Under the pieces are notes generated by a model that saw only the letters and a list, made by a program, of their open reading frames with translations, searched no databases and had not been told where the DNA came from. Source: a bacterium (GTDB lineage Bacteria > Zixibacteria > MSB-5A5 > CAIYYT01). From it: a stretch of 64,000 nucleotides of DNA. Every line of letters begins with the position of its first letter. The first letter of the stretch is position 1. The translations under genes and the position numbers were made by a program. The stretch spans positions 1-64,000 of the forward strand of contig JADJGC010000009.1 in assembly GCA_016708315.1 (NCBI GenBank), given 5' to 3'. Positions 18,364 to 28,176 of the stretch are shown here, piece after piece.

Positions 18364-19230
18364 ATGACACTCTATAACTATCTTGGTATACCGGAAGACA
18401 AATCCCGCTACGATACATCACCATACGTTATTCTTCCCGTCCCCTACGAAGGCACAGTTACTTATGGCGCAGGCACCGCTTATGGTCCGAATGCCATCAT
18501 CGAAGCTTCTCACGAAGTTGAATTGTTCGATGACGAACTAGGGGTCGAATCCTACTTAGTCGGCATTCACACCCTGCCGCCATTGGAGACAACTTCCAAG
18601 GGTCCCGAAGTCCAGAACGAGATCATCTACTCGCGCATAAAGACACTGCTTGGAGATAACAAAAAGGTCTGCATGCTCGGCGGCGAGCACTCGATCAGTT
18701 ACGGTCCCGTTCGTGCCTGTCTTGAGAAATTCCCGAACTTGACTGTCCTCCAGCTTGATGCCCATGCCGACCTTCGCGATGGCTATCTCAATCAGAAATT
18801 CAGCCACGCAGCCGTGATGCGCCGCATTCGCGACTTGACCGACAAAACCGTCAGTGTCGGTATCCGTAACTACTCAATCGAAGAGCACGAGTACATCAAA
18901 GCCACCAATACCAAGATCGTCTCGGCTCACTACATCAACTCTCATCCCGGCTGGATCGATGAAGTCGTTTCCGGGCTGTCCGGCGATCTCTATATCACCA
19001 TCGATCTCGACGGCTTCGACCCGTCACTGGTTCCGGCAACAGGAACACCCGAACCGGGAGGCTTGCTTTGGTATCCAACGCTGGAGCTACTTCGGAAAGC
19101 TGTATCTAAATGCAATTTGGTGGGATTCGATGTTGTGGAGTTGGCGCCTATCGAAGGCTATCATGCGGCGGATTTCCTGGCAGCCAAACTGATCTACAAG
19201 ATAATCGGATATGATTCGTTAAAGAAGTAA
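18364..19230 (+). CDS. speB: Ureohydrolase (agmatinase/arginase family)
   Basis: 288 residues of the binuclear-manganese ureohydrolase family. All metal motifs are present: GGEHS (GGxHS), DAHADLRD (DAHxDxxD) and DLDGFDPS (DxDxxDP), followed by GTPEPGG. The last motif and the short length resemble agmatinase (agmatine to putrescine and urea), hence the tentative symbol. The TIGR00300 neighbour would fit arginase (arginine to ornithine and urea) equally well, because ornithine is the substrate of that enzyme. No arginine decarboxylase is visible in the window. Confidence 0.85.
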   Translation: MTLYNYLGIPEDKSRYDTSPYVILPVPYEGTVTYGAGTAYGPNAIIEASHEVELFDDELGVESYLVGIHTLPPLETTSKGPEVQNEIIYSRIKTLLGDNKKVCMLGGEHSISYGPVRACLEKFPNLTVLQLDAHADLRDGYLNQKFSHAAVMRRIRDLTDKTVSVGIRNYSIEEHEYIKATNTKIVSAHYINSHPGWIDEVVSGLSGDLYITIDLDGFDPSLVPATGTPEPGGLLWYPTLELLRKAVSKCNLVGFDVVELAPIEGYHAADFLAAKLIYKIIGYDSLKK

Positions 19231-19239
19231 TCCCTGAGC

Positions 19240-19671
19240 CTACGGCAGATGATAGCTTCCTGCCCGTTGCCAGCCGTCAACACGCCAGCCATCAGTCTGC
19301 TTCACTACATAAAATGTCGCATCCTCAACAGCCTCTCTTCCGAGCATATCGACGACTTTGAGGTGAATCCAATATCGACCATTGTCGTCCCTGACTTCTT
19401 GAGTAACCAACTCATAGCCGCCAAGATCCTGCCGTTTCTCGGAGAAGAATGCATAGTAGTCCGTGACGTTCGCCACATTCTGCTTGCGGAGTTCTTCCTT
19501 TGCCCGTTGCGAAATCAGCGGATACATCCTGGTCGAGTTGTTTGACTCCCAATGGCTGAGGTATCGCGTCAATACTGCGTTAGGATCAGACGTATCCGTC
19601 TTGAATGCTTTCATGATCGCCAGACCGATGAAAACAAAAACTCCAGCCCACAGAAAAGTCTTGAACGACAT
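19240..19671 (-). CDS. Membrane-anchored NTF2-like protein of unknown function
   Basis: 143 residues from ATG 19671; a GTG start four codons upstream at 19683 is an alternative. One N-terminal membrane segment (FLWAGVFVFIGLAIM) precedes an extracytoplasmic domain of about 115 residues. Its pattern (SHWESNNSTRMYPLIS...YYVVKQTDGWRVDGW-like ending) is that of small NTF2-like or DUF4878-type lipocalin-sized domains. No catalytic residues can be named. It is convergent with the ureohydrolase and only 9 bases away from it. Confidence 0.65.
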   Translation of the reverse strand: MSFKTFLWAGVFVFIGLAIMKAFKTDTSDPNAVLTRYLSHWESNNSTRMYPLISQRAKEELRKQNVANVTDYYAFFSEKRQDLGGYELVTQEVRDDNGRYWIHLKVVDMLGREAVEDATFYVVKQTDGWRVDGWQRAGSYHLP

Positions 19672-19954
19672 ACCTGACGCCACCTGTCACATTGTTACGT
19701 TTTATCGCTTTGCAGAACCTCTGTCCTGCAAAACTCGGGAACATCCGAACAGAAATTAGCCCTTGTATCATGTATCGGAAAGAAACCTCTCAAGTTTTAC
19801 CGCCTTTTCATCAAATCTCGATCTATGCCCCTAAACCCATATTGCGCTTGACGATTGCGTATCAATGGATATACTATCCAAACAACGTTGACCCACCCCC
19901 GGAACGTCCGGGTTGTGGGGTTATTGCGTTTGTACCAAAATTCTTAAGAAGTAT

Positions 19955-22900
19955 ATGACAATTTCGAAATCAGCCTCATCCACACTATCGAACACCTTCG
20001 CCGGCACGTCGGCATTCTTGCGTCTGTTCGACCTCCTTCAGTCAAAGGATGAGATCCAGATTGCCGGGCTCGCAGGATCAGCCAACGCATTCCTCATTTC
20101 CGAACTTCGTTCGCGACTCAACACGACAATCGTCGTCGTCGTGCCGTTCGAGAAAATCGCCGCCAACCTCATTGGCGACTTGCAGGAATTGTGCGGCGAA
20201 GAGACTATCCTGCCGTTTCCAGCCTGGGAGGTCCACCCTTACGATTGGATCGCCCCGCCGCTCGAAAACACGGCCCAGCGCCTTGAGACTATCTGGAAGC
20301 TTTCGTCTGGCGTTCCCGCCATAGTCGTGACAACTCCAGATGCGCTTCAGCAGAAGACCCTCACTCGCGAACAACTAATCAGCGGTTGTTTTGACCTCAA
20401 GGTTGGCGATGAGTTCGACTTGACTTCTTTGGCTGCCAAACTTGTTGCCCTCGGCTACGAACGTATGCCCATCACCGAAGAGGTCGGCACGTTTTCCGTC
20501 CGCGGCGGTATCGTCGACATTTTCCCGTTTACTTCAGCGAATCCAATCCGTTGCGAATTCTTCGGCGACTTCATCGATTCCATTCGCTTGTTCAGCGTCC
20601 TGTCGCAACGCTCAATCGAAAAGGTCGAGAAGATCACTATCATCCCGCGACGCGAGATAATCATAAGTCAGGAAGAACTGGAAGTAATCGTCAGCACCTT
20701 TGATCAATCGACCACAGACCTGCTCAACCAAAAATGCGTAAACGGCTTCGACCAGCCAGGATTGGAGTGGCTCGCTCCGCTTCTCGACATCCAACAGAGC
20801 ACCCTGTTTGATCACCTACCGCCAAATGCGGTCTTCTACCTGACTGATCAACCTCTCATAGAGGACCGTCTCGACAACCTGACCAGAGATGCAGACGCAC
20901 TTTACGAAGAAGTCCGAACTGCATTTCCACTGGCGCCGACTCCAGCACAAATCTATCTGGCTTCTGAGTCAATTCTGAACCACATCAAGAACAAGAAGCA
21001 TATCATTGAGCTCGCTCTCGGCACTTCGCAAGACGGCGTCAACTTCGGTCTGAAAGAACATCCTTCTTTCAACGGTCAAATCTCGGTCCTGCGCGGCTTG
21101 GTCGACGACTGGCTCAAAGATCAGAAATCCGTCTACCTGCTGAGCGACAACCAGCTTCAGAAAGAGCGTCTGCTCGAATTGCTGCCTGAGTACGCCGAGC
21201 GCATTTCATTCGGCGTGAGCGGCATTCTCAAAGGTTTTGTCATTCCGGAAACCGATACGATTGTCCTAACCGACCACCAGATATTTGAACGTCAGGTGAT
21301 TCGTCACCGTCGCCGCAAATTCAAGGAAGGTCAGGCAATCAGTTCCTACAACGCTCTTGATATCGGCGACTACATTGTACACGTCGACTATGGTATTGGC
21401 CGCTACCGTGGACTTCAAGAGATAAAGATCGACGCACGTCGTCGTGAATGTCTTCTGATCGCTTATGCCGACAACGACAAGCTCTACGTCCCCATCGAAG
21501 AATTTGCCCGAGTCCAGAAATACGTTGGCAAAGAAGGCGCTCCTCAACTCACCAAACTCGGCGGCAAAAGCTGGGAGAAGGTTAAAGCTCGCACCAAGAA
21601 GGCTATTGCCGACATGGCGGAAGAACTTATTGCCCTCTACGCCGCACGTAAAGCCAAACCGGGAATGTCTTTCCCGCCTGACGACGACTGGATGCGCCAA
21701 CTTGAAGCCTCCTTCCCCTTTGAAGAAACCGCCGATCAGCTCACAGCAATCGAAGCGGTCAAGAAGGACATGCTCAGCACCTCACCGATGGATCGCCTCA
21801 TTTGTGGCGACGTCGGTTTCGGCAAGACTGAAGTCGCCATTCGTGCCGCTCTCAAAGCTGTCGCCGGCGGAAAACAGGTCGCCGTCCTCGTGCCAACCAC
21901 GATTCTTGCCCAACAGCACTTGGAGACGTTCCGGCGACGTCTTGGTCAGTTCCCGATCCGCATCGAAATGCTCTCTCGTTTCCGCAGTCGTCAGGAGCAG
22001 AAAGAAACAATCAAAGAACTCCAGGCGCGAAACGTCGATATCATCATCGGGACTCATAGGCTCTTGCAGAAGGACCTGCAAATACCGAATCTCGGCTTAA
22101 TCATCGTCGATGAAGAACAACGCTTTGGCGTAGCGCACAAGGAACGCTTGAAACTCCTCCGTCAAATGGCAGATTGCCTTACCCTGACCGCAACACCGAT
22201 ACCGCGAACTCTGCAAATGTCCCTGCTCGGAGCGCGCGACATGTCGCTGATTAACACCTCACCAAAGGACCGTCAGGCGATCGTAACCGAGATCGCGGAG
22301 TTTGAACCGAAGATCGTCTATGAAGCAATCAACTTCGAGGTCGCCCGCAAAGGCCAGGTCTATTTCGTCCACAACCGCGTCGAGACAATCGAGTCGATGC
22401 ATCGTTATCTGGTCAAACTCTTGCCACATATTCGGGTTGGAGTTGCCCACGGTCAAATGGGCGAGCACGAATTGGAAGACGTAATGCTCGGATTCCTCCA
22501 GCGCGACTATGATGTCCTACTTTCCAGCGCGATCATCGAATCCGGCATTGATATTCCTTCCGTCAACACGATCATCATCAACCGCGCCGATCGCTTTGGT
22601 TTGGCGCAATTGTACCAACTCCGCGGCCGCGTAGGGCGCTCCCAACAACGTGCCTTTGCCTATCTGTTGGTACCTCCGGTCAAACAACTAACCGACACAG
22701 CGCGCAAACGCCTGAAAGCAATTGAACAGCACACCGACCTCGGATCTGGTTTCCATCTGGCTATGAAGGACCTTGAGATTCGCGGCGCCGGAAATATGCT
22801 CGGCGCTCAACAGCACGGCTTTATCGAAGAGGTCGGCTTCGACCTCTATTGTCGACTACTTGAAGAAGCCGTCGCCGAACTGAAAGGCGAAACCGCCGAT

Positions 22901-23347
22901 AGCGACTTCGAGGTCAAAATCGATATCGATTGCGATACCTATATTCCGGAATCATACATCGAAGAAACCCGCCAGCGCGTCGATATCTACCGCAAGATCG
23001 CCGATGCCAAATCTGAGCAGGATTTGGACTTAGTCGCAGCCGAACTTCACGACCGCTTTGGCAAATTTGGCGACGAAACTCAGAATCTCATCGATCTGAT
23101 GGCTCTGAACATCGTTGCACGCCGAAATCGCATTGCCCGGGTTCGCCTTTCAGGCGGACGCTTGACTCTCAGCTATGGCGAAGGCGAGTTGCCGACCAAA
23201 GCTCAAATCGAGCGCTTGCGCATGGCCGCTCCTGACCGCCTCGAATTCGACTCCTCCGACGGCTTTATCATCCGTTCCGAGTTTCCCGACACGGAAGAAC
23301 GGCCGCTCGGAGCCGCTAGAAAACTGTTGCTTGCGCTGTCGGTTTAG
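19955..23347 (+). CDS. mfd: Transcription-repair coupling factor
   Basis: 1130 residues; releases RNA polymerase stalled at DNA damage and recruits UvrA. Order: UvrB-like N-terminal module (residues 20-350), RNA-polymerase-interacting CarD-like domain (GDYIVHVDYGIGRYRGL, about 470-540), then a RecG-like translocase with Walker A GDVGFGKTE, motif II DEEQRFG, motif III LTATPIPRT and motif VI RGRVGRSQQRAFAY, and a C-terminal TRCF domain (DIDCDTYIPESYIEE). Length is standard. The frame stays open 14 codons upstream, but ATG 19955 gives the family N-terminus. It is the first gene of a run continuing to the response regulator at 28176. Confidence 0.96.
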   Translation: MTISKSASSTLSNTFAGTSAFLRLFDLLQSKDEIQIAGLAGSANAFLISELRSRLNTTIVVVVPFEKIAANLIGDLQELCGEETILPFPAWEVHPYDWIAPPLENTAQRLETIWKLSSGVPAIVVTTPDALQQKTLTREQLISGCFDLKVGDEFDLTSLAAKLVALGYERMPITEEVGTFSVRGGIVDIFPFTSANPIRCEFFGDFIDSIRLFSVLSQRSIEKVEKITIIPRREIIISQEELEVIVSTFDQSTTDLLNQKCVNGFDQPGLEWLAPLLDIQQSTLFDHLPPNAVFYLTDQPLIEDRLDNLTRDADALYEEVRTAFPLAPTPAQIYLASESILNHIKNKKHIIELALGTSQDGVNFGLKEHPSFNGQISVLRGLVDDWLKDQKSVYLLSDNQLQKERLLELLPEYAERISFGVSGILKGFVIPETDTIVLTDHQIFERQVIRHRRRKFKEGQAISSYNALDIGDYIVHVDYGIGRYRGLQEIKIDARRRECLLIAYADNDKLYVPIEEFARVQKYVGKEGAPQLTKLGGKSWEKVKARTKKAIADMAEELIALYAARKAKPGMSFPPDDDWMRQLEASFPFEETADQLTAIEAVKKDMLSTSPMDRLICGDVGFGKTEVAIRAALKAVAGGKQVAVLVPTTILAQQHLETFRRRLGQFPIRIEMLSRFRSRQEQKETIKELQARNVDIIIGTHRLLQKDLQIPNLGLIIVDEEQRFGVAHKERLKLLRQMADCLTLTATPIPRTLQMSLLGARDMSLINTSPKDRQAIVTEIAEFEPKIVYEAINFEVARKGQVYFVHNRVETIESMHRYLVKLLPHIRVGVAHGQMGEHELEDVMLGFLQRDYDVLLSSAIIESGIDIPSVNTIIINRADRFGLAQLYQLRGRVGRSQQRAFAYLLVPPVKQLTDTARKRLKAIEQHTDLGSGFHLAMKDLEIRGAGNMLGAQQHGFIEEVGFDLYCRLLEEAVAELKGETADSDFEVKIDIDCDTYIPESYIEETRQRVDIYRKIADAKSEQDLDLVAAELHDRFGKFGDETQNLIDLMALNIVARRNRIARVRLSGGRLTLSYGEGELPTKAQIERLRMAAPDRLEFDSSDGFIIRSEFPDTEERPLGAARKLLLALSV

Positions 23348-23367
23348 CGTTAGTTAATAAGCTTCAG

Positions 23368-23396
23368 TTGGATCATTCCACTATTTGGTTTGTAAT
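23368..23396 (+). promoter_or_regulatory. Possible promoter of the parvulin genes
   Basis: TTGGAT at 23368-23373, a 17-base spacer and TGTAAT at 23391-23396 lie in the 70-base gap between mfd and the first parvulin gene. This is a moderate match. Confidence 0.4.
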
Positions 23397-23417
23397 ATAA
23401 GCACTATGAGGATAGAC

Positions 23418-25133
23418 ATGAGAAAATACGTTCTGCTCTTAACTGCACTCGCAATTTCCGCCCTGCTTTTGTTCGGCTGTGGCGGCGCCAATGACTCAAC
23501 CGTAGCCGTCGTCGACGGCGAAGACATTCCAGTCGCCATTATCCACGATTTTTTCGACAAGGGCGGCTGGACATTCGAATCCTACGCCGAAGAATTCAAA
23601 GCCAAACGCGCCGCGGTGGATTCCGTCATCGATTACAAGCTATTGGTTAAAGGCGCTTATGAGTCCGGACTCGCCAATGATCAGGAAATCGAAAAGCTGA
23701 TTGTGACCCAAAAGGCTAACTTCCTTTTCGATGTTCTCTACAAAATGGATGTCGCCCCTGCTACCAATGCGACTGATGCTGACATCCGCGAGTTCTACGA
23801 CAAGCTCAAGCAAGAACGCCGGATCTTCCATATTCTCGTAGCTACTAAACCGGAAGCAGACAGCATCCGTCAGCAACTAAGCAGTGGAGCCGCTTTCGAC
23901 TCTATTGCACGGCTCGTCTCTCTCGACCAATCCTCTGCAGTTCGCGGCGGCGAACTCGGATGGCTCAATTGGGGCACCGACGTTGTCGCCGAATTTCGCG
24001 AAAAAGCTTTCCAAATGGCGGTCGGAGAGACCTCTGAACCGCTCAAAACTGAATTTGGCTATCATATCATCCGCTTTGCGGAAGCACGCGAAGTTGAACT
24101 CCGCCCCTTCGCCGAGCTTCAACCATTCATCAAGACCGCCTTGGTGAGCAGGCGCGCGATGGAATCAGAAGAAGTGTTTCTGCGCAAAATGGAAGAGAAA
24201 GCCGCTGTCCAGATAAATCCCGAAGCGACCGCTATGCTTTTGGAACGACTCGAAATGTACTATCCCCCGACGCTCAATAATGCCACTCGACCCGACAACT
24301 TCTTCCCGAATCTGGAACTCCTCAAGCCATTCGAACAGCAGATGATCATTGCCAGCTACACCGGCGGTGAATTGACTGTCGAGAGTTACATCAACAAGCT
24401 TGCCGACGTGCCCGATGCATCGCGTCCGCGATTCGATGACGAACGCACGATGAAGAAGGTTATCTTTCAACTGGAGTTGAGAAACATTGTCGAGTACGAA
24501 GCCGAACAGCGCAAGATACAGGACACCGACGAAGATCAGAAACGCGTCACCGACTTCCGCGAAGGACTAATGGTCGACAAGTTCACGCGTCAGGTGATCG
24601 GCCAGGCTGTGTCAGCTTCCGAAGACGAAATCTCTGAGTATTACAATTCTCATATCACCGAGTTTACTGTCCCACAGGAATATCACGTCTTTGAAATTCA
24701 GATGGCCACGGCCGAACTTCTCGCGCCGGTTATTGAAGAATTGCGCGGCGGAGCGAACTTTGAAGCTCTGGCCGCACGTAATACAATTCGTGTCGGAATG
24801 AAAGCCACCAAGGGCGACCTCGGATTCGTACAGAAATCCCGATACCCCAAAATTTGGGAAGCCGCCTCAAAACTGCCCGTCGACAAGATTTCTGACATCG
24901 TTGTCAATGACGAAGGCACGTTTTCAGTAATCAAAGTCGTCGATGTTAAACAGCCGGTGATTCGCCCAATCGAGGGTGTCGTTTCGCAGGTACAGGCGCG
25001 CATCATCGACTTGAAGCGCTCCAGCGCGACAGTTGACTGGCTCCGTGATCGCCGTGAGAAAGCCAAAATTGAAATCAATGAGGATGCGTTGGTAAATTCG
25101 ATAGACAAGGCAAAGTATGACGTTAAGGGTTAG
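23418..25133 (+). CDS. Peptidyl-prolyl isomerase lipoprotein, parvulin (PpiC) type
   Basis: 571 residues. The signal ends in a lipobox (ALLLFGC), so it should be a lipoprotein on the periplasmic face of a membrane. A SurA/PrsA-like N-domain with the pattern VAVVDGEDIPVAIIHDFF follows. One clear parvulin domain (ERRIFHILVATK...GELGWLNWG...FGYHIIRF, about 130-240) and a second, degenerate parvulin-like segment lie near the end (GDLGFVQKSRYPKIWEAASK). The likely role is outer-membrane protein folding. The chosen ATG at 23418 has GAGGA eight bases upstream. It overlaps the next parvulin gene by 17 bases. Confidence 0.88.
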   Translation: MRKYVLLLTALAISALLLFGCGGANDSTVAVVDGEDIPVAIIHDFFDKGGWTFESYAEEFKAKRAAVDSVIDYKLLVKGAYESGLANDQEIEKLIVTQKANFLFDVLYKMDVAPATNATDADIREFYDKLKQERRIFHILVATKPEADSIRQQLSSGAAFDSIARLVSLDQSSAVRGGELGWLNWGTDVVAEFREKAFQMAVGETSEPLKTEFGYHIIRFAEAREVELRPFAELQPFIKTALVSRRAMESEEVFLRKMEEKAAVQINPEATAMLLERLEMYYPPTLNNATRPDNFFPNLELLKPFEQQMIIASYTGGELTVESYINKLADVPDASRPRFDDERTMKKVIFQLELRNIVEYEAEQRKIQDTDEDQKRVTDFREGLMVDKFTRQVIGQAVSASEDEISEYYNSHITEFTVPQEYHVFEIQMATAELLAPVIEELRGGANFEALAARNTIRVGMKATKGDLGFVQKSRYPKIWEAASKLPVDKISDIVVNDEGTFSVIKVVDVKQPVIRPIEGVVSQVQARIIDLKRSSATVDWLRDRREKAKIEINEDALVNSIDKAKYDVKG

Positions 25134-26409
25134 ATTCATATTCCTATTGGTTGGTCTCTGCTGCTTCTCAACGCTGGCTTACGCATGGGAACCGCTTGAC
25201 AAAATCGTCGCCGTAGTCGGCGATCGCGTGGTGCTTGCTTCCGAACTGCAGTTCCAACTGGAAATGTACGAAACGCAAGCCGCTGACCAGCTCAAAACTC
25301 CCGAGCAGAAAGCTCATTTCAAGGAAGAACTCCTTCGCCAGATGATCAATGACCGGTTGATCCTCATCAAAGCCAAGGAAGACACCTCCATTGTCGTCGA
25401 TGACAAACAAGTCGATCAGGCTCTCGAAGAGCGTATGACGGACCTGCGCAGCCGTTTTCGCTCAACTCAAGAGTTTGAGAACCAACTTGCTGTCGAAGGC
25501 TACACCATGCGCGACCTGCGCAACAAGCTTCGCGTTGATATTCACGATCAGCTGGTGAAAGACCGCCTCGTACAGAAATTATTGAGCAAAGTCTCGGTTA
25601 CTCGCGATGAAGTCGAGAAGTTCTATTCTACCTATCGCGACAGTCTTCCGCCTCATCCGAACTCAATCAAATTGGCTCATTTGCTTCTCAAATTGACTGC
25701 CTCTTCCCAGATTTCCGACTCGCTCAAACTAATGGCAGAGTCCCTGCGCGAACGCATCAGTCAAGGCGAGAGCTTTGAAGCTCTGGCGGAACAATTCTCC
25801 GAAGATCCTTCCGCCGAAGGCGGCGGCGATATCGGCACCTTCCGCAAGGGTGACCTCGTGCCGGAGTATGAAAAGGCCGCACTGGCATTGAATCCGGGCG
25901 AAGTCTCACCCGTAGTGCACACAGCTTTTGGCTATCACATTATTAAACTGGTAGGCAAGGCCGACGAGTCCTTCCACACTAAGCACATTCTGCTTCTCGA
26001 AAAATCCTCCAACTCCGACAGCACACGCGTATATTCTGAAGCTGAAGCCCTTGTAACCCGCGCCAAGAGCGGCGAGGACTGGGCCACATTGGTTAAAGAC
26101 TATTCGACCGACGATAGGACACGCGCCAATTTCGGTGAGTTAGGTTGGTATGCCCTCGCTGAGCTTCCCGATGAGTTCAAGGGCGGTCTCGTAGGACTTG
26201 AGATTGGCGGTATTTCAAAACCGGTCTGGTCCGAAGAAGGACTGCACATCATCAAACTTCTCGACCGTAAAGATGAAAGAGCTGTTTCTCTTGCGGATGA
26301 CTACGACATGCTGAAAGAATATGCCCGCCGTCAAAAGTCGTCGGAAGTTATTGCACAAATCGTCGACGAGATGAAAGAGCGCGTCTACATCGACTTGCGC
26401 GGGATATAG
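25117..26409 (+). CDS. surA: Periplasmic chaperone/peptidyl-prolyl isomerase SurA
   Basis: 430 residues: signal peptide (MTLRVRFIFLLVGLCCFSTLAYA), SurA_N domain (DKIVAVVGDRVVLASELQFQ) and two parvulin domains (AHLLLK...GGGDIGTFRKGDLV...FGYHIIKL and KHILLL...NFGELGWYALAELP...GLHIIKL), the classical SurA order and length. SurA escorts outer-membrane barrels across the periplasm. It follows a lipoprotein parvulin with a 17-base overlap, a paired arrangement seen in several Gram-negative groups. Confidence 0.92.
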   Translation: MTLRVRFIFLLVGLCCFSTLAYAWEPLDKIVAVVGDRVVLASELQFQLEMYETQAADQLKTPEQKAHFKEELLRQMINDRLILIKAKEDTSIVVDDKQVDQALEERMTDLRSRFRSTQEFENQLAVEGYTMRDLRNKLRVDIHDQLVKDRLVQKLLSKVSVTRDEVEKFYSTYRDSLPPHPNSIKLAHLLLKLTASSQISDSLKLMAESLRERISQGESFEALAEQFSEDPSAEGGGDIGTFRKGDLVPEYEKAALALNPGEVSPVVHTAFGYHIIKLVGKADESFHTKHILLLEKSSNSDSTRVYSEAEALVTRAKSGEDWATLVKDYSTDDRTRANFGELGWYALAELPDEFKGGLVGLEIGGISKPVWSEEGLHIIKLLDRKDERAVSLADDYDMLKEYARRQKSSEVIAQIVDEMKERVYIDLRGI

Positions 26410-26676
26410 ATGCGACTCGATCAGTTCCTCAATAAATCCGGAATCATCAAGCGCCGCTCGCTTGCGAAAGAGCTATGCGACAAAGGCGCCGTCGACCTCA
26501 ATGGCCGGGTAGCCAAAGCCTCAAACGAAGTGAAATCCGGTGACAAACTCGCAGTTAAGTCGCCGGAAAGACGGAGTCACTACTTGATTCGCGAAATACC
26601 AACCGGTAACGTCCGCAAGGAAGACCGTGGCAAATACGCCGAATTGACCTCCGAAGAGAATTTCCACTCAGCCTGA
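26410..26676 (+). CDS. S4-domain RNA-binding protein, RqcP/Hsp15 type
   Basis: 88 residues, almost all one S4 domain (MRLDQFLNKSGIIKRRSLAKELCDKG...VDLNGRVAKASNEVKSGD). Small single-S4 proteins such as RqcP and Hsp15 bind stalled 50S subunits carrying peptidyl-tRNA and help rescue them. It starts directly at the base after the surA stop and its stop codon overlaps the hflX ATG by one base. HflX also acts on stalled ribosomes, which fits a joint role. Whether it is RqcP-like or Hsp15-like is not resolved. Confidence 0.88.
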   Translation: MRLDQFLNKSGIIKRRSLAKELCDKGAVDLNGRVAKASNEVKSGDKLAVKSPERRSHYLIREIPTGNVRKEDRGKYAELTSEENFHSA

Positions 26677-27845
26677 TGCAACCCAAGTTCCACGAAGTCA
26701 AACGGGCAAGCGAACTCGCCATCGTTGTCGGTGTGCAATTCGGTAAAATAGATGACCGCGCCTTTTCCGATTCGCTCGAAGAACTGAAAGAACTCGTGTA
26801 CTCGGCGGAAGCCAAAGTCGTCGGTACACTCACTCAGAAGCGCCCTTCTCCCGATAGCCGTACCTTTATCGGTACCGGCAAAGTCGACGAATTGAAATCC
26901 ATGAAAGAGGCGACCGGCGCCAATCTCATCGTTTTCGACGATATGCTCTCTTCCGCTCAGGTCAGAAATCTCGAGAAAGAACTCGAGATCAAAGTCATCG
27001 ATCGCGGCAATCTCATCCTTGATATCTTCGCCAAACGAGCCACTACCAGCGAAGCCAAGATTCAGGTTGAATTGGCTCAGTTGCAGTATCTGCTTCCTCG
27101 GTTAACCAATATGTGGTCCCATTTCAGCAAACAAGTCGGCGGCATTGGTACACGCGGTCCCGGTGAAACCCAGCTTGAGGTCGACCGCCGTATAATCAAG
27201 ACCAAGATTGCCACTCTAAAGGAACGCCTCGAAAAGGTCGACCGCCAACGCGCCACCCAACGTAAGCGTCGTCAAGATGTCTATAAAATCGCCCTTGTCG
27301 GCTACACCAACGCCGGTAAGTCAACCGTATTCAATCTGTTAACCAAGGCAGGCGTCTGGGCTGACGACCTCTTGTTCTGCACTCTCGACGCCGTAACGCG
27401 GTTCCTGCCCCTTAACAGTAAGAACCGCATAGTGATATCCGACACTGTCGGATTCATCCAAAAGATCCCTCACGAGCTGGTTGCTTCGTTTCAGTCAACG
27501 CTCGACGAGGTTCGCTACGCCGATCTCTTACTTCATATAGTCGATATCTCTCATCCGAATCCAATCGACCACTACGAGAAAACCAATGCAGTATTGGATG
27601 AAATCGGTGCTGGACAAGTCCCCCGACTCCTGATACTAAACAAATCCGACCTAATCTCTGCTGAAGAGATTCCCTCAATTGACTTGAACTTTCCCCCCGC
27701 GCACATCTTTTCCGTATCCGCAAAAACCCACGTTGGCATGGATAATTTCCTGAACTTTCTTACTACCTTTGTCGAAAAAGAAATTGGGGCAAGAATGGGT
27801 ATTGCAAAAAAGACTGATGGCAAAGCGCGAAATTCTTATCGTTGA
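26676..27845 (+). CDS. hflX: Ribosome-splitting GTPase HflX
   Basis: 389 residues. The N-terminal HflX domain (PDSRTFIGTGKVDELK, LSSAQVRNLE, VIDRGNLILDIFA) and the signature GGIGTRGPGETQLE are followed by a helical linker. The G domain has G1 GYTNAGKST, G3 DTVGF and G4 NKSD. HflX dissociates stalled or heat-damaged ribosomes. Length is typical of short bacterial HflX. The last 29 bases overlap the response regulator gene. Confidence 0.95.
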   Translation: MQPKFHEVKRASELAIVVGVQFGKIDDRAFSDSLEELKELVYSAEAKVVGTLTQKRPSPDSRTFIGTGKVDELKSMKEATGANLIVFDDMLSSAQVRNLEKELEIKVIDRGNLILDIFAKRATTSEAKIQVELAQLQYLLPRLTNMWSHFSKQVGGIGTRGPGETQLEVDRRIIKTKIATLKERLEKVDRQRATQRKRRQDVYKIALVGYTNAGKSTVFNLLTKAGVWADDLLFCTLDAVTRFLPLNSKNRIVISDTVGFIQKIPHELVASFQSTLDEVRYADLLLHIVDISHPNPIDHYEKTNAVLDEIGAGQVPRLLILNKSDLISAEEIPSIDLNFPPAHIFSVSAKTHVGMDNFLNFLTTFVEKEIGARMGIAKKTDGKARNSYR

Positions 27846-28176
27846 CGACAATCCAAATATGGCAACTCTCCTCTCGGAGATGTTGGATGTCTATGATATT
27901 AAGAGCCGTGTAACCAACGACGGCGAGTCCGCACTTAAGATGCTTGACGAAGAGCAATTCTCGCTCGTTATCACGGACCTCAAGATGCCTCGCATGTCCG
28001 GCACCGAACTTCTTACCGCAATCAAGGGCAAACATCCCGATATTCCGGTGGTCGTAATCTCTGGTTACAATGTCGGCACTACCGAAGGCCAGGTTGTCTC
28101 CGGCCTCGCAAACGGCTTCATCCATAAACCATTCAAGATGGTTGATATCCAAGCCGTCGTTGAACAGTACCTGTAG
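27817..28176 (+). CDS. Single-domain response regulator (CheY-like)
   Basis: 119 residues, a lone receiver domain: acidic pair in ILIVDDN, phosphorylated Asp in LVITDLKMPRMSG, Ser in VVISGYN and Lys in IHKPF. No output domain, so it must act by protein contact. It starts inside the end of hflX (ATG 27817) and is followed by a terminator. The longer frame from 27769 is less likely because residues before MAKREILIVDDN do not fit the fold. The partner histidine kinase is not in the window. Confidence 0.9.
   Translation: MAKREILIVDDNPNMATLLSEMLDVYDIKSRVTNDGESALKMLDEEQFSLVITDLKMPRMSGTELLTAIKGKHPDIPVVVISGYNVGTTEGQVVSGLANGFIHKPFKMVDIQAVVEQYL

Noticed and set aside
19692..19958. 88-codon plus-strand frame before mfd
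   Set aside because: No ribosome site, unusual composition, and overlap with both the mfd start and the divergent gene's upstream region.
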